NCBI GenBank assembly: GCA_024867545.1
Contig: JANFNE010000021.1
Location: 1 to 64,000 of the forward strand
Direction: 5' to 3'
Length of the DNA stretch: 64,000 nt
DNA from: Phytopythium helicoides
Lineage: Eukaryota > Oomycota > Peronosporomycetes > Pythiales > Pythiaceae
In this document: positions 36,231 through 45,121 of the stretch, piece by piece
How positions within the stretch are numbered: position 1 is the stretch's first letter
Layout: each line of letters opens with the position of its first letter
Program-made: the position numbers and the translations under genes
Notes under the pieces: generated by a model
Database searches by the model: none
The model's input: only the letters and a program-made list of their open reading frames with translations
What the model was told of the DNA's origin: nothing

Positions 36231-36791
36231 TCATGCACGCAGGTTGCGGTACTGGGTCGTCGCACCGGCGTTGGCGTTGGCCGTGGCACTGGCCGTGGCA
36301 CTGGCCGACGCAGTCGCCTTTCCGCTCGCCGTGCCGTATCCGTTGGCGTTGACGTTGGCGTTTGCGTTGGCATTGGCATTGGCGTTTGCGTTAGCATTGG
36401 CGTTAGCATTGGCGTTGGCATTGGCGTTTCCGGTGACGCCGCCGCTGTTGACTGTGCCCGCAGAGTAGCTAGGGGTCCCGTAGCCGGTGTTGCCGTAGAC
36501 AGGGGTCCCGTAGCCATAACCACCAACGTTGACCCCAGCGCCGGCACCAACACCCGCATTGGCGGCGAGACCCGCATTGGCGGCGAGACCCGCATTGGCA
36601 GCGAGACCCGCATTGGCGCCGATTCCGGCACCCACGCCGACACCGCCGACGCCGACGCCGACGCCGTTACAGGGTCGGAGCAGACCAGCGAGTAGACCAA
36701 ACGTCTGGGCGGCTTCTTCCTCGGCGCTGGCGCCATTGACGATAGCAGCGACGGCGACCAGGCAGAGCGTGAGGGTCTTGGTGGAGAACAT
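36231..36791 (-). CDS. Secreted Gly/Ala/Asn-rich protein, copy 1
   Basis: Intact, 186 residues, no intron. A classic signal peptide (MFSTKTLTLCLVAVAAIVNG, cleavage after ASA at about residue 23) precedes an acidic start EEEAAQTF and LLAGLLRPCNG, which holds the only mature cysteine. Low-complexity blocks follow: GVGVG, repeated NAGLAA, GYGYGTPVYGNTGYGTP, a run of 14 Asn-Ala-type pairs (one is NV), then Ala/Ser/Thr-rich sequence ending TTQYRNLRA. The protein is secreted or cell-surface, possibly wall-associated or effector-like; no known domain. RNLR fits the letters of the RXLR host-targeting motif, but it sits at the extreme C-terminus and is probably coincidental. Unlike copies 2-4 it has extra ASASAT repeats and a diverged 3' flank. 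Confidence 0.85.
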   Translation of the reverse strand: MFSTKTLTLCLVAVAAIVNGASAEEEAAQTFGLLAGLLRPCNGVGVGVGGVGVGAGIGANAGLAANAGLAANAGLAANAGVGAGAGVNVGGYGYGTPVYGNTGYGTPSYSAGTVNSGGVTGNANANANANANANANANANANANANVNANGYGTASGKATASASATASATANANAGATTQYRNLRA

Positions 36792-36865
36792 GTCGATGTT
36801 GTCACGGAGGGAGGGAGTTGGTGGCGAGAGTTTGGTTGTTGTTGTGGCTCGGAAGAGGAGAATTG

Positions 36866-36872
36866 GGAATGA
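36866..36872 (-). promoter_or_regulatory. Oomycete-type initiator for copy 1
   Basis: On the minus strand TCATTCC is followed closely by CAATTCTC, matching the initiator plus flanking-promoter-region pattern known from oomycete genes. It lies about 75-80 bp upstream of the start codon. Confidence 0.6.
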
Positions 36873-38124
36873 GGCGTTCGAGTAGAGCGATGTGGATGAA
36901 GAGTATGAAGGGAGGGCGCTCTGGAGCGATCTCAACAAGAATGGGACCTGGATGGTGGCGGCGGCGGTATCTTGAGAAGCTGTAGCATGAGTGAGCGATT
37001 CTGGTCATATGGATACTCGCGCATGAGGTATACGGAGCCAGGCTCAGGTGCTGCCGGTGTCCGGCTTTGGCGACGAAGCAGGAATTCTCTGTCCGACTTC
37101 ATGTACCGGCTAGCAGCAGAGTGATCGTGCCGTGTTTTACTGGTTGCAGCTGTACCGTCGAATGATACCGCTTGCAAATTCCATGAGTCAAACTCACAAT
37201 GGGTACTGTCCTGCACGAGCTTTGCATCACACCATTTTCTGAACACGAGCAAAATGGAATTCGGAATGGCAATACTCACGAGACGCTACGTTATAAGACG
37301 AGCCACGTACATGCGAACAACAAACACGTCTTTCCTTGCTTCGAGTCTGCATAATCGAACGGAGACAGGGAGGTATCGACGTCGTTAGATGGGCAACAAA
37401 GGTATGTTCCCCCGAGAATGAGCCTCGCTAGCATCTACGCGTGGGTGGTAATCCGCAAAGGCGTGGAAATGAACTGCTCCGTGGCAACGGTATTCCCTAT
37501 TTTCTATATCGGTGGATGTGGCTCTCGCCTGCATCGCATCGCAAGTGAATTCGTTGTGACCATCGAAACCGTAGGTTTTAGTTTGTTTATGTTTATGTTG
37601 CTGTTGTTGTGCACCTCTAGTCTGGGTGGTCAACGTTTGTGATGCCTTTACTCTTCGCTGTTCGTTGTTTATAATGGGCAAGTATCAATGAAAGGGATGC
37701 GTTGGGGTACCGAGCGAGTCTTATGGCTGTTCCACGGCCACAACGACGAGCATCTCCGGCTCGTTACAACATGTGCTAACGAGATTGCTAGTCAACTCAA
37801 GATATCATAGCATTCGTCTAGCTGCACTAAAACGGACAGCAATACGTGTATGCCTTGGGCACCTGTTTGTTCGTGTAAAATAGCTGAAGCAAACAGCAGT
37901 CAAAAAATACTCTCTCTCTCTCTCGCTCGCTCTCTCTCTCGCTCAGGCACGGTCGCACCTGTGCATGGTTCCGTATACCTTGCTCAGTCGAGAGTATCCA
38001 AACCGATATGACCAACTGCACTCGCACTGTAACGCCATCATGGAGATCGCCTTCGTGTCTTAGACTCAGGCAGGATTGGTCGCATCGACCCCTCTCCTTA
38101 TCCACCAAGGTCCCAACAGCTCCC
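36873..38124. other. Divergent intergenic region between copies 1 and 2
   Basis: About 1.25 kb with no convincing gene. It contains a CT/CGCT microsatellite at about 37,910-37,945 and the sequence CTCGCGCATGAGGTATACGGAGCC upstream of copy 1 in a different form from copy 2. The whole interval is mirrored in 40,399-41,671. Short open frames here (for example 37,385-37,681) are not conserved as proteins in the mirror copy and are not called. Confidence 0.6.
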
Positions 38125-38131
38125 TCATTCC
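38125..38131 (+). promoter_or_regulatory. Oomycete-type initiator for copy 2
   Basis: CTCATTCCTCAATTCTCC is the initiator/FPR pattern, about 75-80 bp upstream of ATG 38,207, with nearly the same sequence in all four copies. Confidence 0.6.
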
Positions 38132-38206
38132 TCAATTCTCCTCTTCCGAGCCACAACAACAACCAAACTCTCGCCACCAACTCCCTCCTTCCGTGACAAC
38201 ATCGAC

Positions 38207-38737
38207 ATGTTCTCCACCAAGACCCTCACGCTCTGCCTGGTCGCCGTCGCTGCTATCGTCAATGGCGCCAGCGCCGAGGAAGAAGCCGCCCAGACGTTTG
38301 GTCTACTCGCTGGTCTGCTCCGACCCTGTAACGGCGTCGGCGTCGGCGTCGGCGGTGTCGGCGTGGGTGCCGGAATCGGCGCCAATGCGGGTCTCGCTGC
38401 CAATGCGGGTCTCGCCGCCAATGCGGGTCTCGCCGCCAATGCGGGTGTTGGTGCCGGCGCTGGGGTCAACGTTGGTGGTTATGGCTACGGGACCCCTGTC
38501 TACGGCAACACCGGCTACGGGACCCCTGGCTACTCTGCGGGCACTGTCAACAGCGGTGGCGTCACCGGAAACGCCAATGCCAATGCCAATGCCAATGCCA
38601 ACGCCAATGCCAATGCCAACGCGAACGCCAACGCCAACGGATATGGTACGGCGAGCGGAAAGGCGACTGCGTCAGCCAGTGCCACGGCCAACGCCAACGC
38701 CGGTGCAACGACCCAGTACCGCAACCTGCGTGCATGA
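38207..38737 (+). CDS. Secreted Gly/Ala/Asn-rich protein, copy 2
   Basis: Intact, 176 residues. The N-terminal half is the same as copy 1 through AGVGAGAGVNVGGYGYG, including three NAGLAA units and the GVGVGVGGVGVG stretch. It differs at GTPGYSAG versus GTPSYSAG, has 11 instead of 14 Asn-Ala-type pairs, and lacks the extra ASASAT block. The 5' upstream DNA, however, resembles that of copy 3. It is divergent from copy 1 and convergent with copy 3. Confidence 0.85.
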   Translation: MFSTKTLTLCLVAVAAIVNGASAEEEAAQTFGLLAGLLRPCNGVGVGVGGVGVGAGIGANAGLAANAGLAANAGLAANAGVGAGAGVNVGGYGYGTPVYGNTGYGTPGYSAGTVNSGGVTGNANANANANANANANANANANANGYGTASGKATASASATANANAGATTQYRNLRA

Positions 38738-38843
38738 AGCGCTGCTGTCTATATGTCTCGAGGTCTGCTGCGAGTGCGAGTGGCAGTTTTTGACTGTGAG
38801 TGACGTGTGGGTTGTTTATCAGCGTTCCAGAGTAGCGTAATGT

Positions 38844-39689
38844 TGTAGTGCTCTCGATGTCTAAACACGAAGTTGATGTTGTCGCACTCAAATGCTCGCT
38901 CCAAGCTTGTTGCCTTGCATTCCATTCAGCCCTATTAATGTCGTTCCTGTAGCCGTGACAGCTTTGTTTTCCTTTTGTCTCTGTTTCGGCTACGCCCGAA
39001 TCGGCTTGTCGAAGCGTACTCCTTTAACTCTCATCATCATAAACCAGTGAACTTTGGTTCGAATCGTTCCTTGCCGTTTCGAAGGCTTCAGTCCGCGCGC
39101 ACTAATGCGCACGGCTCCATTGCGATCGTCTCGACACTGGTGCTGTCGCTATTCCCATCGCAAGTGTCAGTTACGACGATTTTGTGCAACTCCTATTACT
39201 GCTGTAGCGACCCAAAGAGCTGTAATACGACTACAACAATACACTCCTGGAGCGATTTGCAAACATCGTCGATGACCTTGAGCTCGCGGCAAGCGCAGAA
39301 TCCCGAGCGCAATATCTCCGATGCTCCCTAGGAGTTTAGTCCAGATAGCACTATCAGGCATCGAAATGCCGATCAGACTCTCTCGAAAACACTGTGTGCA
39401 TACTCAGTTATGGCTGCAGTGCATCGCGCAAATAGTTGCCTTCAACACATAAGTCTGGCCTTTTTGTCCTGCTCAACCCAGTACTACAGGTAGCCAACAC
39501 CGTACAGCAAACACTACGACAGGAGTAAGCTACCGGTACTTCCAACAAGAAATAAGCCACACGAATTGCTTCAAATGTGCACCTCCATCGTCATGGATAC
39601 CGTGACATATCGACTACATTGATGAACACTACAGCTCGACGCTTAGGCTCGACTCAACACCACTACATTACGCTACTCTGGAACGCTGA
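38844..39689. other. Palindrome spacer
   Basis: Single-copy sequence between the arms; homology to the 3' flanks of the repeats stops just after TAGCGTAATG on the left and resumes at about 39,665-39,690 on the right. A 118-codon frame at 38,975-39,331 has no recognised features. Sequence around 39,600-39,665 is shared with the outer ends of the right and left arms (CACTACAGCTCGAC), so the right arm carries that flank and the left arm (copy 2 side) does not. Confidence 0.6.
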
Positions 39690-39770
39690 TAAACAACCCA
39701 CACGTCACTCACAGTCAAAAACTGCCACTCGCACTCGCAGCAGACCTCGAGACATATAGACAGCAGCGCT

Positions 39771-40319
39771 TCATGCACGCAGGTTGCGGTACTGGGTCGT
39801 TGCACCGGCGTTGGCGTTGGCCGTGGCACTGGCTGACGCAGTCGCCTTTCCGCTCGCCGTACCATATCCGTTGGCGTTGGCGTTCGCGTTCGCGTTGGCA
39901 TTGGCATTGGCATTGGCATTGGCATTGGCGTTTCCGGTGACGCCACCGCTGTTGACAGTGCCCGCAGAGTAGCCAGGGGTCCCGTAGCCGGTGTTGCCGT
40001 AGACAGGGGTCCCGTAGCCATAACCACCAACGTTGACCCCAGCGCCGGCACCAACACCCGCATTGGCAGCGAGGCCCGCATTAGCAGCGAGGCCCGCATT
40101 GGCAGCGAGACCAGCACCAGCAGCTAGACCAGCACCCGCGCTGAGACCCGCACTGGCGCCGAGTCCGGCACCCACGCCGACGCCGCCGACGCCGTTGCAG
40201 GGTCGGAGCAGACCAGCGAGTAGACCAAACGTCTGGGCGGCTTCTTCCTCGGCGCTGGCGCCATTGACGATAGCCGCGACGGCGACCAGGCAGATCGTGA
40301 GGGTCTTGGTGGAGAACAT
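39771..40319 (-). CDS. Secreted Gly/Ala/Asn-rich protein, copy 3
   Basis: Intact, 182 residues with the same architecture as copies 1 and 2: signal peptide, LLAGLLRPCNG, Gly/Ala repeats, GYGYGTPVYGNTGYGTP, 10 Asn-Ala pairs, RNLRA end. It shares with copy 4 the substitution TLTICLV for TLTLCLV. Both also carry an alternative Ala/Gly block (GAGLGASAGLSAGAGLAAGA) in place of GVGVGVGGVGVGAGIGANAG. The upstream sequence, by contrast, matches copy 2. Confidence 0.85.
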   Translation of the reverse strand: MFSTKTLTICLVAVAAIVNGASAEEEAAQTFGLLAGLLRPCNGVGGVGVGAGLGASAGLSAGAGLAAGAGLAANAGLAANAGLAANAGVGAGAGVNVGGYGYGTPVYGNTGYGTPGYSAGTVNSGGVTGNANANANANANANANANANANGYGTASGKATASASATANANAGATTQYRNLRA

Positions 40320-40391
40320 GTCGATGTTGTCACGGAGGGATGGAGTTGGTGGCGGGAGTTTGGTTGTTGTGGCTCGGAAGTGGAGAATTGA

Positions 40392-40398
40392 GGAATGA
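40392..40398 (-). promoter_or_regulatory. Oomycete-type initiator for copy 3
   Basis: Minus-strand TCATTCCTCAATTCTCC, about 75 bp upstream of the start codon at 40,319. Confidence 0.6.
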
Positions 40399-41671
40399 GG
40401 CGTTCGAGTAGTGCGATGTGGATAAGTCGAGGGGTCGATGCGATCAATGCTACCGGAGTCTAAGGCACGTCCCCATGATGGCATTACAGTGCGAGTGCAG
40501 TTGGTCATATCGGTTTGGATACTCTCGACTGAGCGAGGTATACGGAACCATGCACAGGTGCGACTGTGCCTGAGATTGAGAGAGCGAGCGAGCGAGAGAG
40601 AGTATTTTTGACTGCTGTTTGCTTAAGCTATTTTACACGAACAAACAGGTGCCCAAGGTATACACGTACATGTATTGCTGTCCGTTTTGATGCAGCTAGA
40701 CTCATGACATGATACAGTATCTTGAGTTGACTAGCAATCTCGCTAGCACATGTTGTAACGAGCCGGAGATGCTCGTCCTTGTGGCCGTGGAACAGTCATA
40801 AGACTCACTCGGCACCCCCAAAGCATCCCTTTCATTGTTACTTGTCCATTATAAACGACGAACAGCGAAGAGTAAAGGCATCACAAACGTTGACCAGCCA
40901 GACTAGAGGTGCACAACAACAGCAACATAAACATAAACATAAACAAACTAAAACCTACGGTTTCGATGGTTACCATGAAACACTCGCGATGCGATGCAGG
41001 CTAGAGCCACATCCACCGATATAGAAAATAGAGAATACCGTTGTCACGGAGCAGTTCATTTCCACGCCTTTGCGGATTACCACCCACGCGTGATGCTAGC
41101 GAGGCTAAAAAAACTCATTCTCGGGGTGAACATACCTTTGTCGCCCATCTAACGACGTTGATATCTTCATGTCTTCACTCGATTGTGCAAACTCGAAGCA
41201 AGGGAAGACGTGTTTGTTGTTCGCATGTACGTGGCTCGTCTTATAACGTAGCGTCTCGTGAGTATTGCCATTCCGAATTCCATTTTGCTCGTGTTCAGAA
41301 AATGGTGTGATGGAAAGCTCGTGCAGTACAGTACACATTTTGAGTTTGACACATGGAATTTCCAAACGGTATCATTCGATGGTACAGCTGCAACCAGTAA
41401 AACACGCACGATCACTCTGCTGCTAGCCGGTATACATGAAGTCGGACGGAGAATTCCTGTTTCGTCGTCAATGCCGGACGCCGGCAGCACCTGAGCCTGG
41501 CTCCGTATACCTCATTCGCGAGTATCCATATGACCAGAATCGTTCACTCATGCTACAGCTTCTCAAGACGCCGCTGCCACCCCCATCACCATCCAGATCC
41601 CATTCTTGTCGAGACCACTCCAGAGTGACCACCCTTCATACTCTCCATCCACATCGCACTACTCGAACGCC
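40399..41671. other. Divergent intergenic region between copies 3 and 4
   Basis: Mirror of 36,873-38,124. It holds a GAGA/GAGC microsatellite near 40,580-40,605 corresponding to the CT repeat of the left arm, and the GTATACCTCATTCGCGAGTA block upstream of copy 4. No gene is supported. Confidence 0.6.
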
Positions 41672-41678
41672 TCATTCC
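41672..41678 (+). promoter_or_regulatory. Oomycete-type initiator for copy 4
   Basis: CCTCATTCCTCAATTCTCC, about 75 bp upstream of ATG 41,751. Confidence 0.6.
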
Positions 41679-41750
41679 TCAATTCTCCACTTCCGAGCCA
41701 CAACAACCAAACTCCCGCCACCAACTCCATCCCTCCGTGACAACATCGAC

Positions 41751-42305
41751 ATGTTCTCCACCAAGACCCTCACGATCTGCCTGGTCGCCGTCGCGGCTAT
41801 CGTCAATGGCGCCAGCGCCGAGGAAGAAGCCGCCCAGACGTTTGGTCTACTCGCTGGTCTGCTCCGACCCTGCAACGGCGTCGGCGGCGTCGGCGTGGGT
41901 GCCGGACTCGGCGCCAGTGCGGGTCTCAGCGCGGGTGCTGGTCTAGCTGCTGGTGCTGGTCTCGCTGCCAATGCGGGCCTCGCTGCTAATGCGGGCCTCG
42001 CTGCCAATGCGGGTGTTGGTGCCGGCGCTGGGGTCAACGTTGGTGGTTATGGCTACGGGACCCCTGTCTACGGCAACACCGGCTACGGGACCCCTGGCTA
42101 CTCTGCGGGCACTGTCAACAGCGGTGGCGTCACCGGAAACGCCAATGCCAATGCCAATGCCAATGCCAACGCCAATGCCAATGCCAACGCGAACGCCAAC
42201 GCCAACGGATATGGTACGGCGAGCGGAAAGGCGACTGCGTCAGCCAGTGCCACGGCCAACGCCAACGCCGGTGCAACGACCCAGTACCGCAACCTGCGTG
42301 CATGA
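41751..42305 (+). CDS. Secreted Gly/Ala/Asn-rich protein, copy 4
   Basis: Intact, 184 residues. Protein sequence equals copy 3 except for one more Asn-Ala pair; the Asn-Ala tract (11 pairs, same codon order AAC/AAT) equals that of copy 2. The upstream DNA resembles copy 1 (GCGAGTATCCATATGACCAG and following). It is therefore a mosaic. An upstream in-frame extension to 41,436 exists, but the conserved signal peptide and the initiator at 41,672 support ATG 41,751. Confidence 0.85.
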   Translation: MFSTKTLTICLVAVAAIVNGASAEEEAAQTFGLLAGLLRPCNGVGGVGVGAGLGASAGLSAGAGLAAGAGLAANAGLAANAGLAANAGVGAGAGVNVGGYGYGTPVYGNTGYGTPGYSAGTVNSGGVTGNANANANANANANANANANANANGYGTASGKATASASATANANAGATTQYRNLRA

Positions 42306-42605
42306 AGCGCTGCTGTCTATATGTCTCGAGGTCTGCTGCGAGTGCGAGTGGCAGTTTTTGACTGTGAGTGACGTGTGGGTTGTTTATCAGCGTTCCAGAG
42401 TAGCGTAATGTAGTGGTGTTGAGTCGAGCCTAAGTGTCGAGCTGTAGTGTCCACGAATGCAGTCGTCGGTTTTCGTTGTGATGGAGTTGAAGCGCGTCGT
42501 ACCGCTGTCGCCACTATTCTCCACCACTGGCTCACTTTTGCCCATCACGGTGTCCCCCACATCAGCGCCTCCCGCCGCCCACTTCCAGATCCCCAGCCAA
42601 GCGCC

Positions 42606-42887
42606 ATGAACAAGCCGGAACTGCTCAAGCACCTGCAGCGCGTGGCCGAGCGCGCGACGCCACGCAAGAAGCTCAACGGGCTGCACGTGCGCGCGATCGC
42701 GGACGAGCTGGTGGCCGTGTGGGCGCGCGAGCTGCGCGAGTCGGGCACGACGGCGCTCTCGGGGCTGGGCCGCTTCCGCGTGGACAAGAAGACGGGCGAC
42801 ATCAAGTTCGCGGCCTCGTCGCTGTGGAAGGACCAGATCGCGGGCAGCATCTCCTCATCCTCGGACGACGACGATAACGAGCAGTAG
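42606..42887 (+). CDS. HU/IHF-like small DNA-binding protein
   Basis: Intact, 93 residues, no intron. The start MNKPELLKHLQ, a long helix (VRAIADELVAVWARELRESG), the turn TALSGLGRFRVDKKTGDIKF and AASSLWKDQI follow the HU fold order (helix-helix, then GFGxF beta arm and TG turn, then S-K helix). The DNA-binding arm is shorter than in bacterial HU, and an acidic tail (SSSSDDDDNEQ) is added. HU-like proteins in eukaryotes are mostly organellar or acquired by transfer; no targeting peptide is visible, so location is unknown. Its upstream 42,440-42,545 is the outer end of the palindrome. It is convergent with PEX11, 96 bp apart. The family call is by motif only. Confidence 0.5.
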   Translation: MNKPELLKHLQRVAERATPRKKLNGLHVRAIADELVAVWARELRESGTTALSGLGRFRVDKKTGDIKFAASSLWKDQIAGSISSSSDDDDNEQ

Positions 42888-42983
42888 CGAGTTGGCTCTT
42901 TGTATTCCTTGGTTCGGTCCTCAGCCCCATCTTGCGTTTCCGCGGCATCCGCCCGTCCATTCGAGTGCTACGCAACCTACCGC

Positions 42984-44064
42984 TCAGCCCAGGTTGACCC
43001 ACGTGCGCCAGAAGCCGATGACGGCCTCGATGAAGCACAGGAACTGCACCGACGACTCTGTTGGACGGCGCTTGGTTAGCCTCACTCAAGTGTTGTGGTC
43101 AGGACCGACATGCCAGACACGCACCGGGAATGAGGCCATTCTCCAGCGACCAGTGGAAGCACGTCGGGAAGAAGCACGCATTGCGCAGCTGCTGGTAGAA
43201 GAGCTCTTTCCGTCTGGAGCATTTGGCACGGGCCGAATGCAAAACAGTGTCAACTCGTCGCCCCAGGAAGGAGCAAAACCATGCTCGCTTACCTCTTCTG
43301 GAAGCCAGTAATGAGCACCTCGCGCTGTTTTCGAGGGCAACAGGCGGTCGATCAGCTACCATCGCAGGCAGTGATGTACGCTGTCAACTCACCGCTTCGT
43401 CGGTCAGGTCCTTTTGCTCGCGGATCTCGCGCTCCTTCCGATATAAGTTGCGGATCCTGCCGTGCAGACGAGAGCGTCAGTTTGCGCGCCGCAGCAGCGG
43501 AGCAATCGACACTCAGCAACCGTAGGAAGTTGGCGTAAATGTCTAGAATGACGTAGATCGTCCATGCCATGCAGGACTGCCTCGAGATTCTGTTGGCGTC
43601 GATGTTGAGGACCTTGGGGGCTCTGGCGCACATGGAAACAGCGTCAATTAGAATCTCACCCGAGGCGACGCGCAAGCCCGCATAGGCACCGACACGAATC
43701 CGACGTAGGAGAGGTGCTCCATGGGGTAGTAGACGAGCATGGAGACGGCCTGCAGGCTGACAACCCTGCGCAGGTGGGCGTCGTCGTCCCCGTAGCACCA
43801 GGAGCCGTTCTTGAGCGCCTCGTAGGCCTCAAAGCCGCCTGTGAAGCGCAGCACGAAGCGCGCCATGCCGATGTGCGAGGAGATGGCCTTGAAGCCGCTG
43901 GACACGTCCGAGTCGCGGCCCGCGCGCAGCGACAGCAGGTGGCCGACCGACCCGAGTCCGTAGCCGATGGTCTTGTAGAACTTGTCGGCGCGGAACGTGC
44001 TGCCGCCGAACTTGACGAACTTGTCCACGTCCAGGAGCGCGAGCTTCTTGCCCACGTCGCTCAT
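42984..44064 (-). CDS. PEX11: Peroxisomal membrane biogenesis protein PEX11
   Basis: Membrane protein that elongates and divides peroxisomes. Six exons give an intact 243-residue protein. The N-terminus has DVDKFVKFGGSTFRADKFYK and YGLGSVGHLL, then GGFEAYEALKNGSWCYGDDD and AWTIYVILDIYANFL. A charged cytosolic helix follows (NLYRKEREIREQKDLTDEA), and the C-terminal membrane segment is QFLCFIEAVIGFWRTWVNLG. The splice joins that keep the frame are GT-GTCGGTGC to CGCCAG, an unusual GTTGCT donor to CGGCAG (64 nt), GTGAGTTG to AAAACAG, GTAAGCG to CTCCAG, and GTGCGTGT to CAACAG. Every junction restores family-like sequence, so no frameshift is needed. It is divergent from the PH-domain gene. Confidence 0.9.
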
Positions 44065-44449
44065 GGCTGGCGGCTGGCGGCTGGCGGCTGGTGGTGGCGT
44101 CGGCGTCGAGCGGCGGAAGCGCGACTGAGACCGCGAGCTTGAAGCTCGCATACTGGGCCCGAGAGGGTTCCGCTTACGCATCAGTTTGGGCGGTGACGCG
44201 CCGGGGTGGGCTCCTGCAATACCCGATAAACCTCTCACCTCCACTGTACATTCGTATAACCCAACTCCCCCCGCTTAGGTGCGATTCTACCAAACCAGCT
44301 GCCGTTTTGACTGGCGCCCAGTATGCGGGTTTCCACTGACTCGAGCAAAGCGGCGGGAAGCGCGCCGCCGCCGCGAGGCGCCCGACCGCCCCGCACTAGC
44401 CAAGCGACCGAGCGGCGAGCGAGCGCGAGCGAGGCGACAGGCGCGCGCC
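44065..44449. promoter_or_regulatory. Divergent promoter region of PEX11 and PH-domain gene
   Basis: 385 bp with no coding signal of its own; it must hold the promoters of both flanking genes. GAGCGA-type repeats occur just upstream of ATG 44,450. No initiator could be assigned with confidence. Confidence 0.4.
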
Positions 44450-45121
44450 ATGTACCGCGACGGGTTCCTGATCCGCTGCGGCGCGGGCAGCTACGAGCCG
44501 CAGGTGAGTCGCGCGGGCGCGGCGAGTGGATGGGGCGGCGGCTGACGCGCTCTGGCGACGCAGCGCACGGTCTTCTGCGTGTTCGAGGACGGCAAGCTGT
44601 CGCTGTACTCGGACAAGGGCGGCTACCTCGTGGGCGAGCTGCCGCTCGCGGGCCACGTGACCAAGGTGCGCGTTGAGAAGGCGCAGCCGGGCAAGCTGCC
44701 GTTCCGCTTCAGCGTCACGTCCACCGAGGTCATGCGCGTCGAGGGACGCCGCATGAAGCTCGGCGAGGCGCGCGTCGTGGAGTTCGCCGCACCCTCCAAC
44801 GACCTCATGAAGGAGTGGGCCAACTCGCTGCACCTGTGGCGCCGCATGAGCTGGCGCGACAACGTCAAGTTCTTCGACGACTCGAGGGACATGAGCCACG
44901 CAGAGGAGCGCGACGCGCTGCAGGCCAACACGCGCGCGCTTAAGGACGCGCGCACGCGCCGCTCCATCACAGGCAACATGTCCAAGAAAATCCCCAACCC
45001 GCTCAAGAACATGCTGCACACGCAGGCCTCGCCCAGCGTGCGCAAGCTCAAGCAGATGATGCGTCACCCCACGCGCTCGACCGCGAGCTCCACGCCCTGC
45101 ACGGCGTCCAGCTCGGCTTGA
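44450..45121 (+). CDS. PH-domain protein
   Basis: Two exons (44,450-44,503 and 44,564-45,121; 60-nt intron GTGAGT to ACGCAG) give 203 residues, intact. A pleckstrin-homology fold is suggested by the strand pattern GSYEPQRTVFCVFEDGKLSL, YSDKGGYLVGELPLAGHV, and RFSVTSTEVMRVEG. It closes with the C-terminal helix bearing the invariant Trp (DLMKEWANSLHLWRRMSW). The C-terminal 90 residues are basic with Ser/Thr-rich ends (ARTRRSITGNMSKKIPNPLK). PH domains bind phosphoinositides or proteins at membranes; the partner is unknown. It is divergent from PEX11. Confidence 0.8.

Larger units (their letters stand above)
35965..38843 (+). repeat. Left arm of a large imperfect palindrome
   Basis: This arm is the reverse complement, with moderate divergence, of 39,690-42,545; mirrored landmarks sum to about 78,510-78,542. 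Examples are GAATTC at 37,257 with 41,275; the start codons of copy 1 (36,791) with copy 4 (41,751); and copy 2 (38,207) with copy 3 (40,319). The outer edge mirrors GATGGGCAAAAG near 35,972 with CTTTTGCCCATC near 42,535. Confidence 0.9.
39690..42545 (-). repeat. Right arm of the large imperfect palindrome
   Basis: Inverted partner of 35,965-38,843; the same landmarks apply. Copy 3 and copy 4 are in the mirrored positions of copies 2 and 1. Confidence 0.9.

Noticed and set aside
38975..39331. 118-codon frame in the palindrome spacer
   Set aside because: No recognisable domain, ordinary composition of random sequence, and no supporting promoter or splice signals.
36188..42408. Met/Pro/Thr-rich, Ala/Leu-rich and Ala/Pro-rich frames overlapping the four secreted-protein genes
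   Set aside because: They are alternative frames or the opposite strand of the Gly/Ala/Asn repeats, lack signal peptides, and vary in extent between copies.
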